Positions 26,354-35,475 of a stretch of 64,000 bases of DNA are shown here, piece by piece. The translations under genes were made by a program, and so were the position numbers. The stretch spans positions 44,100 to 108,099 of the forward strand of contig NZ_BAOG01000102.1 in NCBI RefSeq assembly GCF_000400365.1, written 5' to 3'. Position 1 is the first letter of the stretch, and each line of letters starts with the position of its first letter. The notes below the pieces were generated by a model. That model had not been told where the DNA came from. It was given only the letters and a program-made list of their open reading frames with translations, and did not search any database. Source of the DNA: Vibrio jasicida CAIM 1864 = LMG 25398. Its GTDB lineage: Bacteria; Pseudomonadota; Gammaproteobacteria; Enterobacterales; Vibrionaceae.

Positions 26354-27379
26354 TTGCAAAGTATTACCGTTGCACTTGATGCAATGGGCGGGGATTTCGG
26401 TCCACGCGTAACAGTGCCTGCCGCCGTGCAGGCACTGTCTCATTTCCCAGAGCTAAAAGTGATTCTTATAGGTGATCAACCTCTGATCACGTCTCAATTA
26501 TCCCAACTAGGCACCTCGACCAGTTCTCGTTTGAGCATTCTTCATAGCGAGAAAGTGATTTCAAATTCAGAAAAGCCTTCATTAGCATTACGTAACAGCC
26601 AAAACAGCTCTATGCGTATGGCTATCGATCTCGTTTCTGAAAACGGAGCAGATGCATGTGTGAGTGGTGGGAACACCGGTGCCCTTATGGCGCTCTCACG
26701 ATTTATTCTTAAACTGCTTCCTGGTATTGAGCGTCCTGCTTTAGTTTCCGCATTACCAACCATCAGTGGCAAACGTACTTGGATGTTAGATCTTGGTGCA
26801 AATGTGTCGTGCGATGCTGACAGTTTATTTCAGTTTGCTGTAATGGGCAGTGCATTAGCCGAAGAGCACCTTGGCCACCCACCTCGAGTGGCGGTACTGA
26901 ATATTGGTGCTGAAGAAATTAAAGGAAACGATTTAGTCAAACGCTGTGCAGAAATGCTTTCTCAAACCGACGCAATTAATTTTGTAGGTTATATTGAAGG
27001 TAATCAAATTTTGCATGACGTGGCCGATGTCATTGTTTGTGATGGCTTTGTCGGTAACGTATGCTTAAAAGCCAGCGAGGGAACAGCGCAACTCTTTATC
27101 GAAAAACTAAAAACCAGCATGATGGCATCAACGATAAAGGGATGGATTGCTAGAAAACTGTTTTCTCGGCTATTTAATGAACTAAAAACACTGAACCCCG
27201 ACCAGTATAACGGCGCAAGTTTGCTAGGATTGCGCGGCATCGTCATAAAAAGCCATGGAAGTGCGGATGTATCTGCGATTGTCAATGCACTTGGCGAGGC
27301 AGTACACGAGGTCAAACGACAAGTACCAAGCCGTATTAGCGATCGTTTGGAAGCGGTTTTACTCGAGAGGCATTATTAG
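26354..27379 (+). CDS. plsX: Phosphate acyltransferase PlsX (TTG start)
   Basis: A 341-residue enzyme that converts acyl-ACP to acyl-phosphate for phospholipid synthesis. The start VALDAMGGDFGP and the segments SGGNTGALMA and LDLGAN are typical. The TTG at 26354 begins ten bases after the rpmF stop with AAGG upstream; it yields the usual PlsX N-terminus. A longer frame reaching back into rpmF is rejected. fabH begins five bases after its stop, so the two are probably translated together. Confidence 0.95.
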   Translation: MQSITVALDAMGGDFGPRVTVPAAVQALSHFPELKVILIGDQPLITSQLSQLGTSTSSRLSILHSEKVISNSEKPSLALRNSQNSSMRMAIDLVSENGADACVSGGNTGALMALSRFILKLLPGIERPALVSALPTISGKRTWMLDLGANVSCDADSLFQFAVMGSALAEEHLGHPPRVAVLNIGAEEIKGNDLVKRCAEMLSQTDAINFVGYIEGNQILHDVADVIVCDGFVGNVCLKASEGTAQLFIEKLKTSMMASTIKGWIARKLFSRLFNELKTLNPDQYNGASLLGLRGIVIKSHGSADVSAIVNALGEAVHEVKRQVPSRISDRLEAVLLERHY

Positions 27380-27384
27380 TCTTC

Positions 27385-28335
27385 ATGTATAGCAAAATTT
27401 TAGGTACTGGCAGCTACCTGCCATCTCAGGTGCGTACTAACGCAGACCTAGAGAAAATGGTAGATACAAGTGACGAGTGGATCGTAGCTCGTACTGGTAT
27501 TAAAGAGCGTCGAATTGCAGCTGAAGATGAAACAGTTGCAGATATGGCATTCTACGCAGCTGAAAACGCTATCGATATGGCCGGCATCGACAAAAACGAT
27601 ATCGACCTGATTATCGTTGCTACTACTAGCAGTAGCCATACTTTCCCTTCATCTGCGTGTCAGGTGCAAGGAAAGCTTGGCATTAAAGGTTGTCCTGCAT
27701 TCGACTTAGCCGCTGCTTGTTCAGGCTTTGTATACGCATTGTCTGTTGCTGATCAACACATCAAATCTGGCATGTGCAAAAATGTGCTTGTGATTGGTGC
27801 AGACGCATTGTCGAAAACATGTGATCCAACGGATCGCTCAACTATCATCTTATTTGGTGATGCTGCGGGTGCCGTTGTCCTTGGTGCAAGCGAAGAGCCT
27901 GGTATTATCTCTACGCACGTATATTCAGACGGCCAGTTTGGCGATCTATTGAGCCTGCCTGTTCCTGAACGTGGTAAAGATGCGAACAAGTGGCTGCATA
28001 TGGCTGGAAACGAAGTGTTCAAAGTAGCCGTTACTCAGCTTTCAAGGCTAGTAAAAGACACGCTTGAAGCGAACGACATGCATAAGTCTGAACTAGACTG
28101 GCTAGTTCCGCATCAAGCGAACTACCGCATCATTTCAGCGACAGCGAAGAAGCTTTCGATGTCACTAGACCAAGTCGTGATTACACTTGATAAACACGGC
28201 AACACATCAGCAGCAACCGTGCCAACAGCACTGGATGAAGCGGTACGTGATGGTCGTATTAAACGTGGTCAAACTCTGCTTCTTGAAGCGTTTGGCGGCG
28301 GATTCACTTGGGGCTCAGCTCTGGTGAAGTTCTAA
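27385..28335 (+). CDS. fabH: Beta-ketoacyl-ACP synthase III
   Basis: A 316-residue enzyme that starts fatty-acid chains by joining acetyl-CoA to malonyl-ACP. The catalytic triad is complete: C112 (AACSGF), H243 (VPHQAN) and N273 (HGNTSA). Length and residue numbering match E. coli FabH. It follows plsX by 5 bp; a weak hairpin lies between it and fabD. Confidence 0.97.
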   Translation: MYSKILGTGSYLPSQVRTNADLEKMVDTSDEWIVARTGIKERRIAAEDETVADMAFYAAENAIDMAGIDKNDIDLIIVATTSSSHTFPSSACQVQGKLGIKGCPAFDLAAACSGFVYALSVADQHIKSGMCKNVLVIGADALSKTCDPTDRSTIILFGDAAGAVVLGASEEPGIISTHVYSDGQFGDLLSLPVPERGKDANKWLHMAGNEVFKVAVTQLSRLVKDTLEANDMHKSELDWLVPHQANYRIISATAKKLSMSLDQVVITLDKHGNTSAATVPTALDEAVRDGRIKRGQTLLLEAFGGGFTWGSALVKF

Positions 28336-28357
28336 CTTTCATAAGAATTCAAAATTT

Positions 28358-28379
28358 AAGATGCGCTGCGGTGCATCTT
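28358..28379 (+). terminator. Weak hairpin between fabH and fabD
   Basis: AAGATGC pairs with GCATCTT, followed by a T-rich stretch broken by C and A. It probably attenuates rather than stops transcription. Confidence 0.4.
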
Positions 28380-28411
28380 ATTTCTTTTTACTTTGCTTAA
28401 AGGAAAACAAC

Positions 28412-29335
28412 ATGAGCAAGTTTGCTATCGTATTTCCAGGTCAAGGTTCACAAGCTGTAGGTATGCTTGCTGACCTAGGCGAACAATATGACGTAGTGAA
28501 ACAAACATTTGCAGAAGCATCTGACGCACTAGGTTACGACCTATGGGCGCTTGTTCAAAATGGACCTGCAGAAGATCTAAACCAAACTTTCCGTACTCAG
28601 CCTGCATTACTAGCATCATCTGTGGCTATCTGGCGTGTATGGCAAGATCTTGGTCTAGAGCAACCAGCAAACCTAGCGGGTCACAGCCTAGGTGAGTATT
28701 CAGCGCTTGTGTGTGCTGGTGTGATTGACTTTAAAGAAGCAATCAAACTGGTTGAGCTACGTGGTCAACTGATGCAAGAAGCGGTACCTGCGGGTACTGG
28801 TGCAATGTACGCGATCATCGGTTTAGATGACGAAGCCATTGCAAAAGCTTGTGAAGAAGCAGCACAAGGTGACGTCGTTTCTCCAGTAAACTTCAACTCG
28901 CCTGGTCAAGTTGTTATTGCAGGTAGCAAAGATGCAGTAGAGCGCGCCGGCGCACTATGTAAAGAAGCAGGTGCTAAACGTGCTCTTCCTCTTCCAGTTT
29001 CTGTGCCTTCACACTGTGCACTAATGAAACCAGCAGCAGAGAAACTAGCTGTTGCGCTAGAGTCTATTGAATTCAATGCGCCACAGCTTCCAGTAATCAA
29101 CAACGTTGATGTGGCAGCAGAAACAGATCCTGCAAAAATCAAAGATGCACTTGTTCGCCAGTTACACAGCCCAGTTCGCTGGACTGAGAGCGTGCAGCTA
29201 ATGAGTGAGCAAGGCGTAGAAAATCTTCTTGAGCTTGGTCCTGGTAAAGTACTTACAGGTCTAACAAAACGTATCGTGAAAACACTAAGCGCAGCAGCTG
29301 TTAACGACGTCGCGTCGCTAGAAGCCGCTAAGTAA
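28412..29335 (+). CDS. fabD: Malonyl-CoA:ACP transacylase
   Basis: A 307-residue enzyme that loads malonyl groups onto ACP. The nucleophile S92 lies in AGHSLGEYSAL, and H201 in SVPSHCALM; the N-terminus FAIVFPGQGSQ is typical. ATG at 28412 has AAAGGAA upstream; 17 further upstream residues of the open frame overlap the intergenic hairpin and are rejected. fabG follows 34 bp later. Confidence 0.96.
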   Translation: MSKFAIVFPGQGSQAVGMLADLGEQYDVVKQTFAEASDALGYDLWALVQNGPAEDLNQTFRTQPALLASSVAIWRVWQDLGLEQPANLAGHSLGEYSALVCAGVIDFKEAIKLVELRGQLMQEAVPAGTGAMYAIIGLDDEAIAKACEEAAQGDVVSPVNFNSPGQVVIAGSKDAVERAGALCKEAGAKRALPLPVSVPSHCALMKPAAEKLAVALESIEFNAPQLPVINNVDVAAETDPAKIKDALVRQLHSPVRWTESVQLMSEQGVENLLELGPGKVLTGLTKRIVKTLSAAAVNDVASLEAAK

Positions 29336-29369
29336 TTTACTCACGATAAGAAAAGGGAAACACAACATG

Positions 29370-30104
29370 ATGAATCTAGAAGGTAAAATTGCCCTAGTGA
29401 CAGGCGCGAGCCGTGGCATTGGTCGTGCAATTGCTGAACTTCTTGTTGAACGCGGTGCGACAGTTATCGGTACTGCAACGTCTGAAGGCGGCGCAGCAGC
29501 GATCAGCGAATACCTAGGTGAAAATGGCAAAGGCCTTGCACTTAACGTAACTGACGTTGAGTCAATCGAAGCGACACTAAAAAACATCAACGATGAGTTT
29601 GGTGCGATCGATATCCTAGTTAACAACGCTGGTATCACGCGTGATAACCTACTTATGCGCATGAAAGATGATGAGTGGAATGACATCATCAATACGAACC
29701 TAACGCCTATCTATCGCATGTCTAAAGCGGTTTTACGCGGCATGATGAAAAAACGTGCGGGTCGTATCATCAATGTAGGTTCAGTTGTTGGTACTATGGG
29801 TAACGCTGGTCAAACTAACTATGCTGCAGCAAAAGCGGGCGTGATTGGCTTTACTAAGTCGATGGCTCGTGAAGTTGCTTCTCGTGGCGTGACAGTCAAT
29901 ACAGTAGCACCTGGTTTTATTGAAACTGACATGACTAAGGCGCTAAATGATGACCAACGTGCAGCAACGTTGTCAAACGTGCCTGCAGGTCGTCTAGGTG
30001 ACCCACGTGAAATTGCATCAGCAGTTGTGTTCCTGGCTTCACCTGAAGCGGCTTACATTACTGGTGAAACTTTGCATGTAAATGGTGGCATGTACATGGT
30101 TTAA
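29370..30104 (+). CDS. fabG: 3-oxoacyl-ACP reductase
   Basis: A 244-residue NADPH-dependent short-chain dehydrogenase in the fatty-acid elongation cycle. The cofactor motif TGASRGIG is at 11-18 and the active site S138-Y151-K155 matches E. coli numbering when the second of two adjacent ATGs (29367, 29370) is used; the first lies at the better ribosome-binding spacing, so the true start is one residue uncertain. It follows fabD; acpP lies 245 bp downstream with its own promoter region. Confidence 0.96.
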   Translation: MNLEGKIALVTGASRGIGRAIAELLVERGATVIGTATSEGGAAAISEYLGENGKGLALNVTDVESIEATLKNINDEFGAIDILVNNAGITRDNLLMRMKDDEWNDIINTNLTPIYRMSKAVLRGMMKKRAGRIINVGSVVGTMGNAGQTNYAAAKAGVIGFTKSMAREVASRGVTVNTVAPGFIETDMTKALNDDQRAATLSNVPAGRLGDPREIASAVVFLASPEAAYITGETLHVNGGMYMV

Positions 30105-30254
30105 TGCACAGTTCGCGCAAAATAAGCTGTTTTACTTTGTGAAAAATAGCCTATAGTTGCTGTTAACTGTCATTAAGTTGTCATGCTCATGCGCAAGATT
30201 TGTGCATGATTTAAGTCAAAAATGTATTGAAATTCGGTTAAATTCGCTAATTTT

Positions 30255-30267
30255 GTGGTTTGACCAG
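30255..30267. promoter_or_regulatory. FadR-operator-like site upstream of acpP
   Basis: The 13-mer GTGGTTTGACCAG matches 10 of 12 fixed positions of the palindromic core CTGGTCNGACCAG (recalled E. coli-type FadR consensus); one half is perfect. It lies about 90 bp before acpP, downstream of a possible promoter (TTGAAA near 30229). Function is inferred. Confidence 0.4.
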
Positions 30268-30349
30268 CAAGGACCCCCTTGCAACTTTCAATAGTTCGAA
30301 TAAACTACGGAATCATCGCATTAGGCGAAATCTGTAAAGGAAAAGAAAA

Positions 30350-30583
30350 ATGAGCAACATCGAAGAACGCGTAAAGAAAATCATTGTTGAACAGCTAGGT
30401 GTAGACGAAGCAGAAGTTAAAAACGAAGCTTCATTTGTTGATGATCTAGGTGCTGATTCTCTAGACACTGTAGAGCTAGTTATGGCTCTAGAAGAGGAAT
30501 TCGACACTGAGATTCCTGACGAAGAAGCTGAGAAAATCACTACTGTTCAAGCTGCAATCGACTACGTAAACAGCGCTCAGTAA
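30350..30583 (+). CDS. acpP: Acyl carrier protein
   Basis: A 77-residue acidic carrier that holds growing acyl chains on a phosphopantetheine arm attached to S37 in the motif [11 protein letters not shown] clear AGGAAAAG lies before the ATG. The long 245-bp upstream gap suggests strong independent expression, as in E. coli. A hairpin after the stop separates it partly from fabF. Confidence 0.98.
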
Positions 30584-30593
30584 TTATCTCTCC

Positions 30594-30616
30594 CAGGCGG
30601 TCTCCTAGACCGCCTG
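30594..30616 (+). terminator. Attenuator-like hairpin between acpP and fabF
   Basis: CAGGCGGTCT pairs perfectly with AGACCGCCTG around CCT; the following sequence is T-rich but not a run. It may protect or terminate the abundant acpP mRNA while letting some transcription into fabF. Confidence 0.65.
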
Positions 30617-30676
30617 TGTTCTTTCTAACTTCTTCTATCCTCTCATAGAAACATTCAATTCCCGGAGAATTATATC

Positions 30677-31924
30677 GTGTCCAAGCGTCGTGTAGTTGTC
30701 ACTGGCATGGGTATGTTGTCACCGGTAGGCAACACAGTCGAATCATCTTGGAAAGCCCTGCTAGAAGGTCAAAGTGGTATTGTTAACATCGAACATTTCG
30801 ATGCAACAAACTTCTCAACTCGTTTTGCAGGTCTTGTAAAAGATTTCGATTGCACAGAGTACATGTCTAAAAAAGATGCGCGTAAAATGGATCTATTCAT
30901 CCAATACGGCATTGCTGCTGGTATCCAAGCGCTAGATGACTCTGGCTTACAAATTACCGAAGAAAACGCGGCTCGAGTTGGTGTTGCAATCGGCTCAGGT
31001 ATTGGCGGCCTAGACCTTATCGAAACAGGTCATACAGCACTTGTTGATAAAGGCCCTCGCAAAGTTAGCCCATTTTTTGTTCCTTCGACCATCGTAAACA
31101 TGGTTGCAGGTAACCTATCTATCATGCGTGGTCTTCGTGGTCCAAACATCGCGATCTCTACAGCATGTACTACTGGTCTTCACAACATTGGCCACGCGGC
31201 ACGTATGATCGCATACGGTGACGCTGAAGCTATGGTTGCTGGTGGTGCTGAAAAAGCATCTACTCCACTAGGTATGGCTGGTTTTGGTGCAGCAAAAGCG
31301 CTTTCTACTCGCAATGACGAACCACAAAAAGCGTCTCGTCCTTGGGATAAAGGCCGTGATGGTTTCGTTCTTGGTGACGGTGCCGGTATTATGGTTCTTG
31401 AAGAGTATGAACACGCGAAAGCACGCGGCGCTAAGATTTACGCAGAGCTTGTTGGCTTTGGCATGTCTGGTGACGCTTACCACATGACTTCTCCAAGTGA
31501 AGATGGTTCAGGTGGCGCTCTAGCGATGGAAGCAGCAATGCGTGACGCAAACATCACAGGTACTCAAGTTGGTTACGTGAATGCTCACGGTACATCAACG
31601 CCTGCGGGTGACGTTGCTGAAATCAAGGGTGTGAAACGTGCTCTTGGTGAAGAAGGCTCTAAGCAAGTACTTGTCTCTTCGACTAAATCGATGACTGGTC
31701 ACCTACTAGGTGCTGCAGGTTCGGTTGAAGCTATTATTACGGTTCTATCGCTGGTTGACCAAATTGTTCCACCAACGATCAACCTTGATGATCCAGAAGA
31801 AGGCTTAGATATCGACCTTGTGCCGCACACAGCGCGTAAAGTTGATATGGAATACGCTATCTGTAATTCGTTCGGCTTCGGCGGAACAAACGGTTCGCTT
31901 GTATTCAAAAAATTTGCTGAGTAA
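30677..31924 (+). CDS. fabF: Beta-ketoacyl-ACP synthase II
   Basis: A 415-residue condensing enzyme that elongates acyl-ACP and adjusts unsaturated fatty acids with temperature. The catalytic set is C164 (STACTTG), H304 (NAHGTSTP), K337 and H342 (STKSMTGH). It starts with GTG at 30677, preceded by GGAG nine bases upstream. A terminator-like hairpin follows, then pabC. Confidence 0.97.
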   Translation: MSKRRVVVTGMGMLSPVGNTVESSWKALLEGQSGIVNIEHFDATNFSTRFAGLVKDFDCTEYMSKKDARKMDLFIQYGIAAGIQALDDSGLQITEENAARVGVAIGSGIGGLDLIETGHTALVDKGPRKVSPFFVPSTIVNMVAGNLSIMRGLRGPNIAISTACTTGLHNIGHAARMIAYGDAEAMVAGGAEKASTPLGMAGFGAAKALSTRNDEPQKASRPWDKGRDGFVLGDGAGIMVLEEYEHAKARGAKIYAELVGFGMSGDAYHMTSPSEDGSGGALAMEAAMRDANITGTQVGYVNAHGTSTPAGDVAEIKGVKRALGEEGSKQVLVSSTKSMTGHLLGAAGSVEAIITVLSLVDQIVPPTINLDDPEEGLDIDLVPHTARKVDMEYAICNSFGFGGTNGSLVFKKFAE

Positions 31925-31964
31925 AAATCTCTAACACTGTTTAGGGACACGAAACTTGTATTCT

Positions 31965-31999
31965 AACGGCTCGATGCTTAGCATTGAGCCGTTTTGTTT
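31965..31999 (+). terminator. fabF terminator
   Basis: AACGGCTC-ATGC pairs with GCAT-GAGCCGTT with one mismatch, followed by GTTTTGTTTT. Confidence 0.75.
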
Positions 32000-32030
32000 T
32001 ATTTGGCGCTCACAAAGCAAGGGTATTTGA

Positions 32031-32846
32031 ATGTTCTGGGTAAATGGACTTCCACAAACGCACGTTTCAGTTAGCGATCGTTCTTTTCAGTATGGCGATG
32101 GTTGCTTCACCACTATTTTGACTAAAAAAGGTGAACTGGTTTATTGGCCAGAACATATCGAGCGGTTGGAGGCGTGCCTAAAAACATTACAAATACCTTC
32201 TCCAAATTGGTGCACTGTCCATGAATGGGCTACCCAAGCTGTTTTGAAAGATGAATTGGCAGGTATCAAAATTCACATCAGCCGTGGTGAAGGTGGGCGA
32301 GGGTACAGTCCAAGTGGCATTGAGGGACCTACGGTCAGTGTCTCTAACTTTACGTTTCCTTCTCATTATCCTTTTTGGCAAGAAAATGGTGTTCACTTAG
32401 GGGTCTGTGAAACCCGCCTTGGTATTCAACCGCTTCTGGCCGGACATAAGCATAATAACCGAATAGAACAAGTTCTCGCCAAAGCAGAAATAGAGGGCTC
32501 TGAATTTACCGATGCTGTGACGTTAAATGTGCAAAATCATGTCATTGAAACTACAATGGCAAACCTTTTTTGGGTTAAAGATAATAGTGTGTTTACACCG
32601 GATTTGAGTTTATCTGGTGTCGCTGGCGTCCAGCGCCGTAAAGTTCTGGAATATTTAGATGTTATTGGTATTAAAGTGGCAGTGAGTACTTATTCGCTTG
32701 CCGAGCTGCTTGAGGCCGATGAGATCTGGATGTGTAACTCTCTATTAGGTGTTGCTCCTGTTAGGAGTATTACGTCGCAAAACAATAAGACTCTATTTCC
32801 AATTGGAAAATTGACACAACGACTTCAAGGGAATCTAAATACGTGA
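32031..32846 (+). CDS. pabC: Aminodeoxychorismate lyase
   Basis: A 271-residue PLP enzyme of fold type IV that releases 4-aminobenzoate from aminodeoxychorismate in folate synthesis. The PLP-binding lysine is K140 in GHKHNNRIEQ; VSDRSFQYGDGCF near the N-terminus and ETTMANLFW are family signatures. Its stop overlaps the mltG start by four bases, indicating translational coupling. Confidence 0.93.
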   Translation: MFWVNGLPQTHVSVSDRSFQYGDGCFTTILTKKGELVYWPEHIERLEACLKTLQIPSPNWCTVHEWATQAVLKDELAGIKIHISRGEGGRGYSPSGIEGPTVSVSNFTFPSHYPFWQENGVHLGVCETRLGIQPLLAGHKHNNRIEQVLAKAEIEGSEFTDAVTLNVQNHVIETTMANLFWVKDNSVFTPDLSLSGVAGVQRRKVLEYLDVIGIKVAVSTYSLAELLEADEIWMCNSLLGVAPVRSITSQNNKTLFPIGKLTQRLQGNLNT

Positions 32847-33859
32847 TTAAAAAACTGTTTGCTTTTGTTGTACTGATTGCCGTTATTGGTGCAGCTGGTG
32901 TTTTTTACGTTGTTTCACAGACTAAGCAATATGTTAACTCGCCAATTCTTATAGAGCAGCCTCAGCTGTTTACCGTAGAAAATGGCACCAGCTTTCACCG
33001 AGTGATGCGTGATCTTGTAAAAGACGACATCATAGAAGCTGCTGATTACATTCGTTTAATGCCCCACCTTTACCCAGAGCTTCTTCAGGTGCGAGCAGGC
33101 ACTTACCAACTTGAGCCTAGTGTGTCGTTGTACGAAACTCTCGAACAACTTAATACTGGCAAAGAGCATCAATTTGCGATTACGTTTGTTGAGGGGAGCC
33201 GTTTTTCTGAGTGGGTCGAACAACTGAGTGCTGCGCCATATGTTAAGCATGATATGACAGATTTATCTGAAAAACAGATGGCGGAAAAATTGGGTATTAA
33301 ACGAGATAAGCTAGAAGGTTTGTTTTTAGCAGAGACGTATCACTACACTGCGGGCGCAAGTGAAAGTCAAATTCTGAAGCGTGCTCATGATAAGTTGAAT
33401 GCCATTTTGGATGCTCACTGGGGACAACGCCAAGAAAAACTGCCAATCAAAGATAAATATGAAGCATTGATCTTAGCGTCTATCATCGAGAAAGAGACGG
33501 CGATTGATTCTGAGCGTGAACGTGTAGCTTCTGTGTTTGTAAACCGTTTGAATAAACGTATGCGCCTACAAACTGACCCGACGGTTATCTATGGTATGGG
33601 CGATGCGTATGATGGCAACATCCGGAAGAAAGACTTACGAACACCAACGCCATACAACACTTACACGATTAATGGCTTGCCGCCAACACCAATTGCCATG
33701 GCTGGTGAAGCATCGATTGAAGCGGCTTTAAACCCAGAAAACAGCAACTATCTATATTTCGTAGCAAGTGGAAAGGGCGGACATGTATTTTCGAAATCCC
33801 TTGCTGAGCACAATCGTGCTGTACGTGCCTATTTAAGAGAACTAAGAAAGAACAAATGA
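32843..33859 (+). CDS. mltG: Endolytic murein transglycosylase
   Basis: A 338-residue inner-membrane enzyme that cleaves nascent glycan strands and sets peptidoglycan strand length. It has one N-terminal membrane helix (about 5-25), a LysM-like region and the YceG core with ASIIEKETA, catalytic glutamate E218. The GTG start overlaps pabC by four bases and the stop overlaps tmk by four bases. Confidence 0.94.
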   Translation: MIKKLFAFVVLIAVIGAAGVFYVVSQTKQYVNSPILIEQPQLFTVENGTSFHRVMRDLVKDDIIEAADYIRLMPHLYPELLQVRAGTYQLEPSVSLYETLEQLNTGKEHQFAITFVEGSRFSEWVEQLSAAPYVKHDMTDLSEKQMAEKLGIKRDKLEGLFLAETYHYTAGASESQILKRAHDKLNAILDAHWGQRQEKLPIKDKYEALILASIIEKETAIDSERERVASVFVNRLNKRMRLQTDPTVIYGMGDAYDGNIRKKDLRTPTPYNTYTINGLPPTPIAMAGEASIEAALNPENSNYLYFVASGKGGHVFSKSLAEHNRAVRAYLRELRKNK

Positions 33860-34488
33860 TGAAAGCAAACTTTATTGTCGTTGAGGGCCTAGAAGGCGCG
33901 GGTAAAAGCACTGCCATTAAAACAGTTTTAGATACGCTAAAGATGGCGGGTATCGAAAACATTGTTAATACTCGTGAACCTGGTGGCACACCGCTAGCAG
34001 AAAAAATGCGTGCGCTTGTAAAAGAAGAGCATGAGGGTGAAGACCTAAAAGACATGACCGAACTGCTTTTGCTTTACGCAGCGCGTGTTCAGCTAGTCGA
34101 AAACGTCATCAAGCCAGCTCTAGCAAACGACCAGTGGGTGGTGGGCGATCGTCATGATTTGTCTTCTCAGGCTTACCAAGGTGGTGGTCGTCAAATCGAT
34201 GCATCTCTTATGAAGAACCTACGTGATACCACGTTAGGTGAGTTCAAGCCTGCATTCACACTGTACATGGATATCGATCCGCGTGTCGGTCTTGAGCGTG
34301 CTCGTGGTCGTGGCGAACTTGATCGTATTGAAAAGATGGACATCAGCTTCTTTGAGCGTACTCGTGAGCGTTATTTAGAGCTGGCGAATGCAGACGATTC
34401 TATTGTTATTATCAACGCACAACAGACGATTGAAGAAGTGTCACGAGACATCAAAGCCGCTCTTAATGAGTGGTTAGAGCAACAATAA
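33856..34488 (+). CDS. tmk: Thymidylate kinase
   Basis: A 210-residue kinase that converts dTMP to dTDP. The P-loop GLEGAGKS covers residues 11-18, DRHDLSSQAYQGG is the DRX segment, and TREPGGTPLAE follows the P-loop. Two adjacent ATGs (33856, 33859) are possible starts; the first overlaps mltG. holB follows 24 bp later. Confidence 0.96.
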   Translation: MMKANFIVVEGLEGAGKSTAIKTVLDTLKMAGIENIVNTREPGGTPLAEKMRALVKEEHEGEDLKDMTELLLLYAARVQLVENVIKPALANDQWVVGDRHDLSSQAYQGGGRQIDASLMKNLRDTTLGEFKPAFTLYMDIDPRVGLERARGRGELDRIEKMDISFFERTRERYLELANADDSIVIINAQQTIEEVSRDIKAALNEWLEQQ

Positions 34489-34512
34489 GTGATATCTGGA
34501 TTGAGGTGATTC

Positions 34513-35475
34513 ATGTTGAATGATTTTCCATGGTTACAGCCAGTTTGGGATAACCTAAAAACGAGCCTAGATTCCGAACGGGTTCCCGGCGCTTTGATGC
34601 TGCAAAGTGAGAAAGGTTTGGCCGTGGATAAGCTCGTGGAAGTTTTCAGTCATGCTTTGTTGTGCCAAAACTACGCCAGCGAAGCTTGTGGTTTTTGCCA
34701 TAGCTGTCAGTTAGTGAAGTCTCAAAGCCATCCCGATTTACACTGGATAAGGCCAGAGAAAGAAGGCAAAGCGATTACGGTTGATCAGATTCGCGCCTGT
34801 AATCGTCTTGCTCATGAGTCTTCTCAATTGAATGGTTATCGTGTGTTTATTATCGAGCCTGCGGATGCAATGAACGAGTCTGCATCTAATGCTTTGTTAA
34901 AAACACTCGAAGAACCAGGACACAAATGCTTGTTCTTACTTGTCACGCACAATCAAGAGCGATTACTGCCAACGATTCAAAGTCGTTGTCAGCAGTGGGT
35001 GGTGGCATCCCCTTCGACTGAACAGGCAATGAACTGGATTAAAGAGCAAGGCGAGTCAAATGTGCCTGCTTATGCGCTAAAGTTGAATATGGGCTCTCCA
35101 ATAAAAACCCTAGAAGCTGTGAAAAGTGGTGAGTTAGATGAATATCAAACGTTTGAACGCTGTTTTATCGACACGCTATCTTCGCCTATATCGGATGTTT
35201 TTCAGTGCGCGACTATGATTGCGAAGAACCCTGATAAAGCGTTGGGTTGGGCATGGTATTTATTAACAGATGCGCAGAAGGCTCAGTTTGGCGTTGTCGA
35301 GGTGGATCAACTGCCTGGCGCGACGAAGTTCCCAACAAATAATTATGATGGGTTGTACCTATCAACGAAAAAGCTCCTTGAGCTTAAAGCACAGGTCCAG
35401 AATTTTCCGGGTTTGAACCTTGAACTACTATCAATGAACTGGTTAATTGAATCACGAGAGGCATTATGTTCGTAG
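34513..35475 (+). CDS. holB: DNA polymerase III subunit delta'
   Basis: A 320-residue clamp-loader subunit. A zinc module has C51, C59, C62 and C65. As expected for delta', the Walker A loop is degenerate (SEKGLAVDK) while the SRC motif (QSRCQQW) is kept. It overlaps the TatD-family gene by ten bases. The order tmk-holB-tatD is the classical gammaproteobacterial one. Confidence 0.93.
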   Translation: MLNDFPWLQPVWDNLKTSLDSERVPGALMLQSEKGLAVDKLVEVFSHALLCQNYASEACGFCHSCQLVKSQSHPDLHWIRPEKEGKAITVDQIRACNRLAHESSQLNGYRVFIIEPADAMNESASNALLKTLEEPGHKCLFLLVTHNQERLLPTIQSRCQQWVVASPSTEQAMNWIKEQGESNVPAYALKLNMGSPIKTLEAVKSGELDEYQTFERCFIDTLSSPISDVFQCATMIAKNPDKALGWAWYLLTDAQKAQFGVVEVDQLPGATKFPTNNYDGLYLSTKKLLELKAQVQNFPGLNLELLSMNWLIESREALCS

